NCBI RefSeq assembly: GCF_030845195.1
Contig: NZ_CP132543.1
Location: forward strand, 2,745,501-2,809,500
Direction: 5' to 3'
DNA: 64,000 nucleotides
DNA from: Sanyastnella coralliicola
GTDB taxonomy: Bacteria > Bacteroidota > Bacteroidia > Flavobacteriales_D > Sanyastnellaceae
Part shown: one piece after another, positions 1-11,025 of the stretch
How the letters are laid out: each line of letters starts with the position of its first letter
How positions within the stretch are numbered: position 1 is the first letter of the stretch
The notes under the pieces: generated by a model
The model's database searches: none
What the model was told of the DNA's origin: nothing
What the model saw: the letters and a program-made list of their open reading frames with translations, nothing else
Program-made: the position numbers and the translations under genes

Positions 1-1752
1 TTGGAAGTGGGTACGGATAGTCTCCTCACCACTTGGGAGCTTGCTGAATCGATTCCGAGTTACTTGGCAAGTTTTGCGGTTGGTGATTACACGCATGAAG
101 AATTGACTTTCAGCAGTACCACGGGAGAAGAAATTCCCATCTGGCTCGTTGCCGAAGCTGGGAACATTCCCAACATGTTGACCTCATTCCAGAATCTCAT
201 CCCTTGTTTGGATGGGTTTGAAGAAGCTTATGGCCCTTACCGCTGGCAGCGTATTGGGTATGTTTTGGTGCCGTTCGCCTCGGGTGCGATGGAACATGCC
301 ACGAACATTGCCTACCCAGAATTTGCTGCGAACGGCGGACTGGGTAGTCAAACCCTTATGGCACACGAACTCGCCCATCACTGGTGGGGTGATCTGGTTA
401 CTTGTTCCACACAAGAAGACATGTGGATCAATGAAGGCATGGCCTCATACTGTGAAGCGCTCTTCTTAGAGTCACTAGAAGGATATGATTCTTACATCAA
501 CTATGTCAAAGACAACCACAAGGATGTGCTTCAGTACGCGCACATGAACGACGGTGAGCGCTTGCCGGTCTCAGGAATCGGACATGAGCACACGTATGGA
601 GACCACGTCTACAATAAAGGAGCTGACATCGCTCATACCATGCGCACCTTCATGGGAGATGATTACTTCGAACTGATGACAGACTTCCTGGAGACTTATC
701 AGTTTGAAGCAGTTTCTACCGAGACCTTACGTGATTTCGTCGATCCTCAAACCGATGGTGATATGACGGCCTTCTTTGACGGTTGGGTCTTCCAAGAAGG
801 TTTCCCTGAATTCAGAATTACTGAACGTACGATCACAGAAGACAACGGCAGCTATGTGCTGGACTTGACAGTCGCTCAGTTCTTGCATTACTGTCCTGAC
901 TACTGCGAGAATGTGCCAGTGACTGTCTCCGTTGAACAAGGAGATGAAGTTGTAGAAGAAGTGGTATTGGTTGGCGCGGATCCAGTGATGCTCACCTTGA
1001 ACTTGGATGAGACCCCTGGCCTCATTACGGTTAACCGAAACGACGAACTCAATCAAGCATGTCTGGGGGAAGAGCGTATCGTCGATGACGGTATCACTGA
1101 CTTCGGATTTGCTGAAATGCGCATTGACCTTGAAACCGAAGGCGACTACTTCATCCGCATTGAGAACCATTGGACCGGTGCTGATGACGCTGTAGGCCAG
1201 CCCGAGTTCTCGTTGGCTAGCGATCGATTCTGGACCATCTATGCAGACAATGATGAACTTGAAATGGAATGTCGAGCTCGCTTCTACGGTAACCCAGATG
1301 CGAACAACTACTTCGACCCTATTTTCTTCGAGGAGATGGATAATGCCAATCTATCGGAGGATAGTTTGGTGATGGTATATCGTCCAGTGCCTGGCACGCC
1401 GTGGCAGTTGGTGGAGACCTTTGATGTTAATACTCAGGGAAACGATGAAAATTACCAAGGCTATATCGACTTCCAATTTGAAGGTTCAGGTGACTATGCC
1501 TGGGCTTATCAAACAGGTGAGGTTTCTGTTCTAAACGCTAGCGCGGAACGCTTCCAGCTTTACCCGAATCCGGTGACTTCAGAGATTCTTATCTCTGGGA
1601 ATCAAGGGCGGCAATTCGAGATTCTAGATGCGTCTGGAACACTGATTATGAGCGGAAAAATCAATGGTACGATCAACGTCCAAGAATTGAGTGCTGGGTT
1701 TTACTTCTTCGTAACCGATGAAGGAGAACGCCTTGAATTCATCAAGCACTAA
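1..1752 (+). CDS. M1 family zinc aminopeptidase, T9SS-exported (5' partial)
   Basis: Removes N-terminal amino acids from peptides; probably cell-surface or secreted. The frame is open at the window edge, so the signal peptide and first beta-domain lie upstream and position 1 is not the true start. In the visible 583 residues I see the substrate-anchoring motif GAMEH (95-99; family consensus GxMEN, so His replaces Asn), the zinc site HELAH (122-126) and the third ligand Glu145 in NEGMA. A beta-rich region follows, and the last ~65 residues, from FQLYPNP (about 518), form a type A T9SS sorting domain. It converges with the T9SS gene at 1915-4083. Family assignment is secure; substrate is unknown. 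Confidence 0.9.
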   Translation: MEVGTDSLLTTWELAESIPSYLASFAVGDYTHEELTFSSTTGEEIPIWLVAEAGNIPNMLTSFQNLIPCLDGFEEAYGPYRWQRIGYVLVPFASGAMEHATNIAYPEFAANGGLGSQTLMAHELAHHWWGDLVTCSTQEDMWINEGMASYCEALFLESLEGYDSYINYVKDNHKDVLQYAHMNDGERLPVSGIGHEHTYGDHVYNKGADIAHTMRTFMGDDYFELMTDFLETYQFEAVSTETLRDFVDPQTDGDMTAFFDGWVFQEGFPEFRITERTITEDNGSYVLDLTVAQFLHYCPDYCENVPVTVSVEQGDEVVEEVVLVGADPVMLTLNLDETPGLITVNRNDELNQACLGEERIVDDGITDFGFAEMRIDLETEGDYFIRIENHWTGADDAVGQPEFSLASDRFWTIYADNDELEMECRARFYGNPDANNYFDPIFFEEMDNANLSEDSLVMVYRPVPGTPWQLVETFDVNTQGNDENYQGYIDFQFEGSGDYAWAYQTGEVSVLNASAERFQLYPNPVTSEILISGNQGRQFEILDASGTLIMSGKINGTINVQELSAGFYFFVTDEGERLEFIKH

Positions 1753-1774
1753 GTGCAAGGACGGAGACGGAAAG

Positions 1775-1867
1775 CACGTAAAAAAGAGACCTCGTAATGG
1801 TTGGAGCGAGGAGGTGACCGAAGGGAACCACCGGAGCCCAATACCATTACAAGGTCTCTTTTGCGTA
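1775..1867. repeat. Long imperfect hairpin between convergent genes
   Basis: The left arm at about 1777-1801 (AAAAGAGACCTCGTAATGGT) pairs with the right arm at 1843-1864 (ACCATTACAAGGTCTCTTTT) with a single mismatch over 20 bases. The 41-base loop carries further short complementary pieces (TTGG/CCAA and GGTG/CACC). The A-run on one side and T-run on the other would let it end transcripts from both convergent genes. It is longer and more elaborate than the other terminators here, so it may be a dispersed repeat or a structured RNA. Confidence 0.7.
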
Positions 1868-1885
1868 CTTGGAGGCGCAGGCCGA

Positions 1886-1901
1886 CCCCGCGAATGCGGG
1901 G
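1886..1901. repeat. Perfect 6-bp GC hairpin with GAAT loop
   Basis: CCCCGC-GAAT-GCGGGG is a perfect inverted repeat just downstream of the larger hairpin and 13 bases before the stop of the minus-strand T9SS gene. It has no T-tract, so it is not a standard terminator by itself. It probably belongs to the same element as the hairpin at 1775-1867. Confidence 0.6.
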
Positions 1902-1914
1902 ATGCACCCAACTC

Positions 1915-4083
1915 CTATTTCACTGCAAATCGAGCAACCGTCTGCTCAACTTTCATGAAGTAATTTCCTTGAGCCAACGCAGAAACATCGATGGCCGTGG
2001 TTCCAGATATTAACTGACCTTGCGCGATCAATCGTCCTTGAGCATCGAGGATTTGGTAATTCGTTTGGCGATCAATCACCACATTCAGGATATCCGTAGC
2101 AGGCGACGGGTAGAGCTCGATATTGATCAAGAACTGTTCTTCAACTGAATTAGAGAAGAGCGGGTCTGACTCTGCTTCACAGCCGAACTCATTCGTCACT
2201 ACAACCGTGTAATTACCGTCTTGCGGAGGAGAGATGGTTCCCTCTTCGTATTCATCACCTTCGAGAAGCATTCCATCCACATACCATTCATAAGATTCGA
2301 AGGCATCGAAGTTTCCTTCGCCATCCACACAGCTAATTCCTGCAAACCCTTGGAAGATCTCTGGATCTGGCGCAGGGTTCACAGTAATGGTAGGCCCTAC
2401 CCCGCTGCTCAGCGCCGTTTCAGGACAAAGATCTGGGTAGATCTCCGCTACGTAAGTTCCAGATTCAGTCACCTCAAGCGTATTGCCAGATGTGCCCATG
2501 ATCTCGACGCCATCTTGATACCAAACCACAGTTCCTTGCGCTCCCTGAGCGGTCAATGTTGTGCTTTCGCCTTCACAGATCTCTGTTTCATTGCTCACCA
2601 CAACAGTTGGAACGAAGACCCAACCATCAATGGCAATGGAGCTACTTGCTTCAGTGCATCCGTCAAGCGTCACTTCGCACCATACATCGTAAACCGCAAA
2701 GTTGAAGGCATCGACCTGCAACATGTAGGTTGTTTCACCATCCAACAGCTCAACTTCACCGCCGAAGGTAGGCTGTCGGTACCATTGGTAGCTATCATAG
2801 GTGTCAGGAACCGAAATCAATTCGATCACACCAGGACAAAGAATCAGTGACTCACCTTGGACAATGCTCTCATCGAAGCCACACCCTTCACCATCTCCAT
2901 TCAAGAACTGAACGTTATCGACAAAAAGCTCACTTCCAGCTTGAGGAATATTGAAACCATCATCGTCAGTATATGACGACGTAAACACGATAGTCACATA
3001 GTTCAGATCAATAAACTCTAGCCACTCAGAATAGTCTGCGGTGTATGTACCGTAATTCGCCTGTGGTTCAAGAAGGACAAGATCAAAGATCATGTCTTGA
3101 GGTTCAGGGTTCTCGACTTCACTCATCACCACGAACATCGCCGCGGTATCATCTTGAAGCACGTTGTACTTGTAGTCAAAAGAGATGCCGTAGAAGTTGT
3201 CACCCGTTGGGATAGATGGCGTAATCTGATCATCCAAAACGTCGCCTTGGTAAATGAAACCCGCGTTTGCCTCTCCATCATTTTCTACCGTGTTAATCTT
3301 TACAGCGAATTCGCCTTCACTCGCATCTGTTGTTTGTTCAGAGAACGAAACGAAGGGACTTACAACCACTTCCCAATCATCAGGAGTGACCACAGGCAAT
3401 GCCGGGATCCAATTGTCAAGATCACCCCCGGGAACTTCTTGCATAGAACCCACGAACTCTACATTATCAATCTCGAGAAAGTCGCCGGCAAAAACTGGCG
3501 CCATATCATCAACAAGGTTGTTCGAGGCGAAGGCGATGACACATTCATCGATATCTGTTCCGATTTCCGGATCAATATCGAAAGTCATGGTTTCCCAAGT
3601 GAGTTGCTCACCGGTGATTGGGAAATAGTAAGTACCTGCTCCAAGATTACCCGCACCTGCAGGAGCGCCTTCGAACTTGAACTGCACAATAATGATTCCC
3701 GGTGAAAGGATGTTTGTGCTGTAGCGCATATCAACGCTCAGCTGAGTGACCGCGTTATCAGTGAATGGGAATCCGTTTTCGAAAATCAGCTCTTCACCTG
3801 ACGGTGGGGCTCCCCAGATGGCAAATCCGCCATAAGTCTCGCCTTCAATCTCTGAAGATTCCACGCGTAAAGCCGATCCACTTACTCCTTCAATTTCTGA
3901 TACCGATACTACGCCACCTGAAAAGAAGGTTTCGTAGTTCGAATCAAGCCAAGCATTCAGACCTATGTCTGGCTGGTCAAAATCTGAGGAGGTGGTCCAG
4001 TTTTCGAAATCACCGTTTTGGAGTTGGGCGTTGATCGATAGACATGCGATCAAGGCACCGAATAAGAGTGTTAGTTGTTTCAT
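1915..4083 (-). CDS. T9SS-exported multidomain protein with Ig-like repeats
   Basis: Secreted or surface protein of unknown function, 722 residues from the chosen start. I start at the ATG giving MKQLTLLFGALIACLSINAQ, a clean signal peptide; an ATG eight codons earlier would add a charged stretch. Two repeated beta-sandwich modules follow (about 20-210 and 215-400; each ends with D-NVEF/D-NVQF, resembling carbohydrate-binding-like jelly rolls), then Ig/PKD-like segments with paired cysteines around VVSNETEICEGES. A type A sorting domain begins at ELYPSPATD and ends in KVEQTVARFAVK. No catalytic motif is visible; adhesin or polymer-binding role is inference. Confidence 0.8.
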   Translation of the reverse strand: MKQLTLLFGALIACLSINAQLQNGDFENWTTSSDFDQPDIGLNAWLDSNYETFFSGGVVSVSEIEGVSGSALRVESSEIEGETYGGFAIWGAPPSGEELIFENGFPFTDNAVTQLSVDMRYSTNILSPGIIIVQFKFEGAPAGAGNLGAGTYYFPITGEQLTWETMTFDIDPEIGTDIDECVIAFASNNLVDDMAPVFAGDFLEIDNVEFVGSMQEVPGGDLDNWIPALPVVTPDDWEVVVSPFVSFSEQTTDASEGEFAVKINTVENDGEANAGFIYQGDVLDDQITPSIPTGDNFYGISFDYKYNVLQDDTAAMFVVMSEVENPEPQDMIFDLVLLEPQANYGTYTADYSEWLEFIDLNYVTIVFTSSYTDDDGFNIPQAGSELFVDNVQFLNGDGEGCGFDESIVQGESLILCPGVIELISVPDTYDSYQWYRQPTFGGEVELLDGETTYMLQVDAFNFAVYDVWCEVTLDGCTEASSSIAIDGWVFVPTVVVSNETEICEGESTTLTAQGAQGTVVWYQDGVEIMGTSGNTLEVTESGTYVAEIYPDLCPETALSSGVGPTITVNPAPDPEIFQGFAGISCVDGEGNFDAFESYEWYVDGMLLEGDEYEEGTISPPQDGNYTVVVTNEFGCEAESDPLFSNSVEEQFLINIELYPSPATDILNVVIDRQTNYQILDAQGRLIAQGQLISGTTAIDVSALAQGNYFMKVEQTVARFAVK

Positions 4084-4111
4084 CGTTGAGTGTTTGGACA
4101 GTACCAAACTA

Positions 4112-4143
4112 AAAAAAGCGACTCCGGAATGGAATCGCTTTTC
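4112..4143 (-). terminator. Terminator of the carA-eno transcript
   Basis: Stem AAAGCGACTCC / GGAATGGAATCGCTTT (one mismatch) with a T-run on the minus strand, 29 bases past the enolase stop and just upstream of the next minus-strand gene. It separates the enolase transcript from the T9SS gene. Confidence 0.8.
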
Positions 4144-4171
4144 AAGTATTTATTGGAATGTTCTCTGTTGA

Positions 4172-6582
<2,411 letters not shown>

Positions 6583-6587
6583 GTGGG

Positions 6588-6595
6588 CAAAGATA
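6588..6595 (-). promoter_or_regulatory. -7 box before carA
   Basis: TATCTTTG on the minus strand fits the Bacteroidota primary-sigma -7 consensus TAnnTTTG. Five bases separate it from the ATG, which would put the transcript start on or next to the start codon. No clear -33 TTTG is seen. Confidence 0.55.
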
Positions 6596-6662
6596 ATGTG
6601 AAAGGTTTTTGCGTTCTCGGCGATTCATGGGATAAGATATCCACAAGAAATCAGCAGGTTAC

Positions 6663-6695
6663 AAAAAAGGGAAAACCAATAGGTTTTCCCTTTTT
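6663..6695 (-). terminator. Terminator after the ribosomal gene run
   Basis: Perfect inverted repeat AAAAAGGGAAAACC-AATA-GGTTTTCCCTTTTT located 26 bases past the rplQ stop, with a T-run on the minus strand. It ends the long str-S10-spc-alpha run and isolates carA-eno. Confidence 0.9.
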
Positions 6696-6720
6696 CAAGT
6701 ATGATTAGAAGGTTGAAAGA

Positions 6721-7347
6721 TTAGTCTTTCTTTTCTTCATCTTTTTTGTCTTCTGCGGCATCATCAGCTGCGTCAGTAGCCTCATCGGCTGCTTCTGTAG
6801 CTGCATCTGCTGCTGCTTCAACTGCTTCTGTAGCTTCATTTGCTGCCTCTTCTGCTGCTTCCGTAGCTTCTGTAGCTACTTCTTCAACAGCTTCCACAGC
6901 CGCTGCTGCAGCAGTTTCAGTCTTCTTCTTCGCACCACCACGACGAGAGCGGCGTGTACTTTTCTTCTTCTCTTCTGGTCCGTAGATCTCGTTGAAATCA
7001 ACTAGTTCGATCATACACATATCAGCGCTATCTCCTAGACGGTGACCAGTGCGGATGATACGAGTGTATCCACCGTTACGGTCATTTACCTTAGGTGCGA
7101 TTTCGCGGAATAGTTCAGTAACAGCGTGCTTGTTGTTCAAGTAGCTGAATACTACACGACGAGAGTGGGTTGAATCCACTTTCGAGCGATTGATCAGAGG
7201 TTCAACGTATTTACGAAGCTCCTTTGCTTTAGCCACTGTAGTGTTGATCCGCTTGTGCTCGATCAAAGAGCAAGCCATGTTCGAAAGCATTGCTTTACGG
7301 TGAGCGGTCTTTCTACCAAGGTGGTTAAATTTCTTGCCGTGCCTCAT
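6721..7347 (-). CDS. rplQ: 50S ribosomal protein L17 with long acidic tail
   Basis: Large-subunit protein lining the exit tunnel region. Residues 1-121 are the L17 core ([24 protein letters not shown]). Residues 122-208 are an extension: a basic [16 protein letters not shown] linker followed by about 50 residues almost entirely of Ala, Glu and Asp, ending KKDEEKKD. Enterobacterial L17 is about 127 residues; extensions are known in Bacteroidota, but the extreme Ala/Glu repeat is notable. Last gene of the alpha cluster. Confidence 0.97.
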   Translation of the reverse strand: MRHGKKFNHLGRKTAHRKAMLSNMACSLIEHKRINTTVAKAKELRKYVEPLINRSKVDSTHSRRVVFSYLNNKHAVTELFREIAPKVNDRNGGYTRIIRTGHRLGDSADMCMIELVDFNEIYGPEEKKKSTRRSRRGGAKKKTETAAAAAVEAVEEVATEATEAAEEAANEATEAVEAAADAATEAADEATDAADDAAEDKKDEEKKD

Positions 7348-7382
7348 GATGGTAGGTGTTCAATAAGCTTTCGCCTATTCAG

Positions 7383-8375
7383 TTATTCTTTATCCAATTT
7401 ATACTTAGAGACGTTCATTCCGAATGAAAGGCCTTTGCTTTCTACAAGGTCTTCCAACTCAGTGAGCGACTTCTTACCGAAGTTGCGGAACTTCAGTAGA
7501 TCATTCTTATTGTAAGAAACAAGATCACCGAGAGACTCGATGTCTGCTGCTTTCAAACAGTTCAATGCACGCACTGAAAGATCCATGTCAACAAGCTTCG
7601 TCTTCAGTAGCTGACGCATGTGAAGTGAAGTTTCATCGAACTCTTCAGTTTCTGCCTTCTCCTCGCTTTCTAGCGTGATACGCTCATCGCTAAATAGCAT
7701 GAAGTGGTGGATCAGGATCTTCGCAGCTTCCTGAAGTGCATCTTTCGGTGAGATTGATCCGTCACAGTCGATATCAAGAACTAGTTTTTCGTAGTCAGTT
7801 TTCTGCTCTACACGGTAGTTTTCAATATGGTACTTCACGTTACGGATCGGTGTGAAGATCGCATCGATCGCAATTGTTCCTACAGGAGCATTTGCTTCTT
7901 TGTTTTCTTCAGCAGGAACGTAACCACGTCCTTTACCGATGTTCACTTCCATGTTGATCTTCACTTTGCTATCCATTTTACAGATAACGTGGTCAGGGTT
8001 CAACACCTGGAAAGCTGAAGTAAATTTACCGATGTCTCCAGCGGTAAGGGTATCCTGTCCAGATACATTGATAAGTACACGCTCCGCGTCAGTTCCTTCG
8101 ATCTGTTGCTTAAAGCGCACCTGCTTCAGGTTAAGGATGATTTCTGTTACATCCTCTACAATACCTTTCACAGTAGAGAACTCGTGATCAACACCTTCCA
8201 TCTTAAAAGATGTAATAGCGAATCCTTCGAGTGAAGAAAGTAGGATACGACGTAGTGCGTTTCCTATGGTGATACCGAATCCTGGCTCCAGAGGACGGAA
8301 TTCGAACTGTCCTTTGAAATCAGTTGATTCAAGTAGGATGACTTTATCTGGTTTCTGAAAATCGAGAATAGCCAT
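7383..8375 (-). CDS. rpoA: RNA polymerase alpha subunit
   Basis: Scaffold of RNA polymerase assembly; its C-terminal domain contacts upstream promoter DNA and activators. 330 residues: N-terminal domain with [23 protein letters not shown] split across 25-48, acidic linker about 225-245, and alpha-CTD from [10 protein letters not shown] including [20 protein letters not shown] and [10 protein letters not shown]. Sits between rpsD and rplQ, the usual alpha-operon order. Confidence 0.98.
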   Translation of the reverse strand: MAILDFQKPDKVILLESTDFKGQFEFRPLEPGFGITIGNALRRILLSSLEGFAITSFKMEGVDHEFSTVKGIVEDVTEIILNLKQVRFKQQIEGTDAERVLINVSGQDTLTAGDIGKFTSAFQVLNPDHVICKMDSKVKINMEVNIGKGRGYVPAEENKEANAPVGTIAIDAIFTPIRNVKYHIENYRVEQKTDYEKLVLDIDCDGSISPKDALQEAAKILIHHFMLFSDERITLESEEKAETEEFDETSLHMRQLLKTKLVDMDLSVRALNCLKAADIESLGDLVSYNKNDLLKFRNFGKKSLTELEDLVESKGLSFGMNVSKYKLDKE

Positions 8376-8389
8376 TGGAAGGGTGTTAA

Positions 8390-8995
8390 TTATTTCGAGT
8401 ACAATTCGACGATTAGCTGCTCTTTGATATTTTCTGGGATCTGCTCACGTGTCGGAACACTGATGAACGCACCAGTCATATCAGAAGCATTCCAATCAAG
8501 CCAGTCAAAGCGTTGATTGTTTGCAGCGAGTGATGAAGTGATCGCCTGTAGTGACTTTGACTTCTCACGTACACCGATTACGTCACCTGGACGTAGTTGG
8601 TAGCTAGGGATGTTCACTACATTACCATTCACAGTGATGTGACGGTGACCTACCAACTGGCGTGCACCGCGGCGAGTAGGAGCAATTCCTAGACGGAATA
8701 CTGTGTTGTCTAGACGACTCTCACAAAGTTGAAGTAGTACCTCACCTGTAATACCATCTTTTGCAGATGCTTTCTTAAATAGGTTTGAGAACTGACGCTC
8801 AAGGATTCCGTACATGTGCTTTGCTTTCTGCTTTTCAGCTAGCTGCACAGAGTATTCAGACTGCTTATTACGACGACGGTTTGGGCCGTGCTGTCCTGGA
8901 GGGTAGTTACGACGCTCTAGCGCCTTATCTGGTCCGAAGATCGGCTCGCGGAAACGACGAGCAATTTTCGATTTGGGTCCTCTATATCTTGCCAT
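8390..8995 (-). CDS. rpsD: 30S ribosomal protein S4
   Basis: Primary 16S rRNA-binding protein that starts small-subunit assembly. 201 residues; the S4 RNA-binding fold is seen in [20 protein letters not shown] and [17 protein letters not shown]. The N-terminus ([18 protein letters not shown]) has no cysteines, so this is the zinc-free form. Between rpsK and rpoA. Confidence 0.98.
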   Translation of the reverse strand: MARYRGPKSKIARRFREPIFGPDKALERRNYPPGQHGPNRRRNKQSEYSVQLAEKQKAKHMYGILERQFSNLFKKASAKDGITGEVLLQLCESRLDNTVFRLGIAPTRRGARQLVGHRHITVNGNVVNIPSYQLRPGDVIGVREKSKSLQAITSSLAANNQRFDWLDWNASDMTGAFISVPTREQIPENIKEQLIVELYSK

Positions 8996-9015
8996 TGCCT
9001 TGGGTTTCTTGGTTA

Positions 9016-9399
9016 TTAAACGCGACGACGCTTAGGTGGGCGACATCCATTGTGAGGAATAGGAGTGATATCGACAATCTCCATTACTTCGATTCCTAGG
9101 TTATGCAGGGTACGGATCGCTGATTCGCGGCCAGAACCTGGACCTTTAACTAGTACACGGATCTTTCGTAGTCCAAGATCGTACGCTTCCTTTCCGCAAT
9201 CTTCAGCAGCAACCTGCGCAGCGTAAGGAGTGTTTTTCTTAGAGCCACGGAAGCCCATTTTACCCGCAGAAGACCAAGAGATAACTTGTCCTTGGTTGTT
9301 CGTCAGCGAGATAATGATGTTGTTGAATGACGCGCGGATGTGTGCTTCACCAGTGGCATCCACTTGTACATTCTTCTTTTTCTTGACGTTTTTGGCCAT
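9016..9399 (-). CDS. rpsK: 30S ribosomal protein S11
   Basis: Platform protein contacting the mRNA in the E site. 127 residues with the family signature near the end ([21 protein letters not shown]) and terminal CRPPKRRRV. The basic start [11 protein letters not shown] is normal for the phylum. The 69-base gap to rpsM is the widest in this part of the run, but it has no clear promoter or terminator. Confidence 0.98.
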   Translation of the reverse strand: MAKNVKKKKNVQVDATGEAHIRASFNNIIISLTNNQGQVISWSSAGKMGFRGSKKNTPYAAQVAAEDCGKEAYDLGLRKIRVLVKGPGSGRESAIRTLHNLGIEVMEIVDITPIPHNGCRPPKRRRV

Positions 9400-9468
9400 G
9401 ATAAAAGGTATTCAGGTGATCAGTCTACAATGAGACTCGAACTAAATTTTTTAAGTGAATTCGATTAA

Positions 9469-9846
9469 TTATTTAACCGCCTTCTTCTTGTTCGCAACTG
9501 TCTTACGCTTCCCTTTACGAGTACGTGAGTTGTTCTTAGTGCGCTGCCCACGTAGAGGAAGTCCAACACGGTGACGAATTCCGCGGTAACAACCGATGTC
9601 CATCAATCGCTTGATGTTCATTTGTGTTTCCGAACGCAATTCCCCTTCAACTTTGAAGCTTTCAGAGATAGCGGCACGAATACCAGCAATCTCTTCATCA
9701 TTCCAATCTTGAATCTTTTTGTTTGGGTCTACGTTGGCTTGTTCTAGAACAAGCTTCGCGCGACTGCTACCGATCCCGTAGATATACGTTAGACCGATAA
9801 TTCCTCGCTTGTACTTGGGTAGGTCGACTCCAGCAATCCTTGCCAT
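9469..9846 (-). CDS. rpsM: 30S ribosomal protein S13
   Basis: Head protein bridging to the large subunit and touching the P-site tRNA through its basic tail. 125 residues: [15 protein letters not shown], helix-hairpin-helix region [35 protein letters not shown] and a lysine-rich end. First protein of the alpha cluster after rpmJ. Confidence 0.98.
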   Translation of the reverse strand: MARIAGVDLPKYKRGIIGLTYIYGIGSSRAKLVLEQANVDPNKKIQDWNDEEIAGIRAAISESFKVEGELRSETQMNIKRLMDIGCYRGIRHRVGLPLRGQRTKNNSRTRKGKRKTVANKKKAVK

Positions 9847-9877
9847 ATCTTATAGCTTTAAAGCGCGTTTCCAGGTG

Positions 9878-9994
9878 TTACCCCTGACGCTGCTTGAATT
9901 TTGGGTTCTTCTTGTTAATTACGTAAAGGCGTCCTTTACGACGAACGATCTTGCAATCTGCAGAACGTTTCTTTAATGATGCTCTTACCTTCAT
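9878..9994 (-). CDS. rpmJ: 50S ribosomal protein L36, zinc-free form
   Basis: Smallest large-subunit protein, 38 residues, read directly from the sequence: begins [20 protein letters not shown] and ends [12 protein letters not shown]. Of the four zinc ligands of classical L36 (three Cys and one His) only one cysteine, Cys14, remains, so it should not bind zinc. Lies between infA (3 bases apart) and rpsM, its usual place. Confidence 0.95.
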   Translation of the reverse strand: MKVRASLKKRSADCKIVRRKGRLYVINKKNPKFKQRQG

Positions 9995-9997
9995 AAC

Positions 9998-10219
9998 TTA
10001 TTTCTTGTATCTGAATGTAATTCGTCCCTTTGTTAGGTCATATGGCGACATTTCTACTTTCACTCGGTCACTAGGAAGGATTTTGATGTAGTGCATTCTC
10101 ATCTTTCCTGAAATGTGAGCCGTGATCACATGTCCATTCTCGAGCTCCACTCTAAACATTGCGTTAGAGAGCGCCTCGATAATTGTTCCGTCTTGTTCTA
10201 TTGACGATTGCTTCGCCAT
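9998..10219 (-). CDS. infA: Translation initiation factor IF-1
   Basis: S1-like OB-fold protein that occupies the A site during initiation. 73 residues, normal length, with [30 protein letters not shown] split by family positions and ending GRITFRYKK. Eight bases downstream of map, the normal spc order. Confidence 0.98.
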   Translation of the reverse strand: MAKQSSIEQDGTIIEALSNAMFRVELENGHVITAHISGKMRMHYIKILPSDRVKVEMSPYDLTKGRITFRYKK

Positions 10220-10227
10220 ATGCTCTA

Positions 10228-11022
10228 TTAAACTGTTTTAATTCCTAAAACTTCTTCAACTAGTTCAAACGTTGATAAGACCTCTGCTTTTCCGTTTCGA
10301 ACGACAACATCGTGTTCGAAGTGAGCTGCAGGTAATTTATCAGCAGTAATGATCGTCCAGCCATCACTTAATGTTTTGACTTGACGTTTTCCAAGAGTGA
10401 TCATCGGTTCGATTGCCAGAACGAGTCCTTCACGAAGTTTCACTCCGTTTCCTCGTCTCCCATAGTTGGGAACTTCTGGTGCCTCGTGCAGGTCTTTTCC
10501 AAGTCCGTGCCCGACCAACTCTCTTACCACACCAAAGCCATTGTCTTCGGCGTGCTTTTGGATCGCGTATCCGAGATCACCCATTCGGTTTCCAGCAACG
10601 GCATATTCAATACCAATCTCTAGACACTCTTTGGTTACTCGAAGTAATCGTTTCACGTCTTCAGAAACTTCGCCAATCTCGAAAGTATAAGCTGAGTCTC
10701 CGTAGAATCCGTTCATCTTCACTCCGCAATCAACTGAGACGATGTCTCCTTCTTCAAGCGGAATGTCGTTTGGAATTCCGTGAACGACCTGATCATTAAC
10801 AGAAGTACACAGTGAATTCGGAAATCCTCCGTATCCAAGAAACCCTGGCTCACCACCATTGTCTCTGATGCACTCTTCTGCGACTTTATCAAGCTGTAGG
10901 GTTGTCACACCAGGTTTGATGTGTTTCGCCACTTCAGCTAAGGTCTTTCCAACAAGTAAAGAACTTTCCCGAATGAGGTCAATTTCCTCCTCGGTCTTGT
11001 AGTAGATCTTACGACCTCCCAT
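10228..11022 (-). CDS. map: Methionine aminopeptidase, type I
   Basis: Removes the initiator methionine from new proteins; dinuclear metalloenzyme. Metal ligands are visible: two Asp in [20 protein letters not shown], His in [13 protein letters not shown], Glu in [10 protein letters not shown] and Glu in HFEHDVVV. 264 residues, no N-terminal zinc finger. Lies 3 bases after secY and before infA; coupling Map to ribosomal genes is common. Confidence 0.97.
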   Translation of the reverse strand: MGGRKIYYKTEEEIDLIRESSLLVGKTLAEVAKHIKPGVTTLQLDKVAEECIRDNGGEPGFLGYGGFPNSLCTSVNDQVVHGIPNDIPLEEGDIVSVDCGVKMNGFYGDSAYTFEIGEVSEDVKRLLRVTKECLEIGIEYAVAGNRMGDLGYAIQKHAEDNGFGVVRELVGHGLGKDLHEAPEVPNYGRRGNGVKLREGLVLAIEPMITLGKRQVKTLSDGWTIITADKLPAAHFEHDVVVRNGKAEVLSTFELVEEVLGIKTV

Positions 11023-11025
11023 ATA

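Noticed and set aside
1718-2013. Short plus-strand frames across the structured gap at 1753-1914
   Set aside because: They arise from the hairpin sequence and the end of the M1 gene; no start context or recognisable protein.
2221-3705. Long plus-strand frames (209 and 202 codons) opposite the T9SS gene
   Set aside because: They are antisense shadows of a protein with clear signal peptide, repeats and sorting domain; their translations show no domain or signal.
6746-6985. Alanine/serine-rich plus-strand frame opposite rplQ
   Set aside because: Mirror of the Ala/Glu tail of L17, generated by its low-complexity codons.
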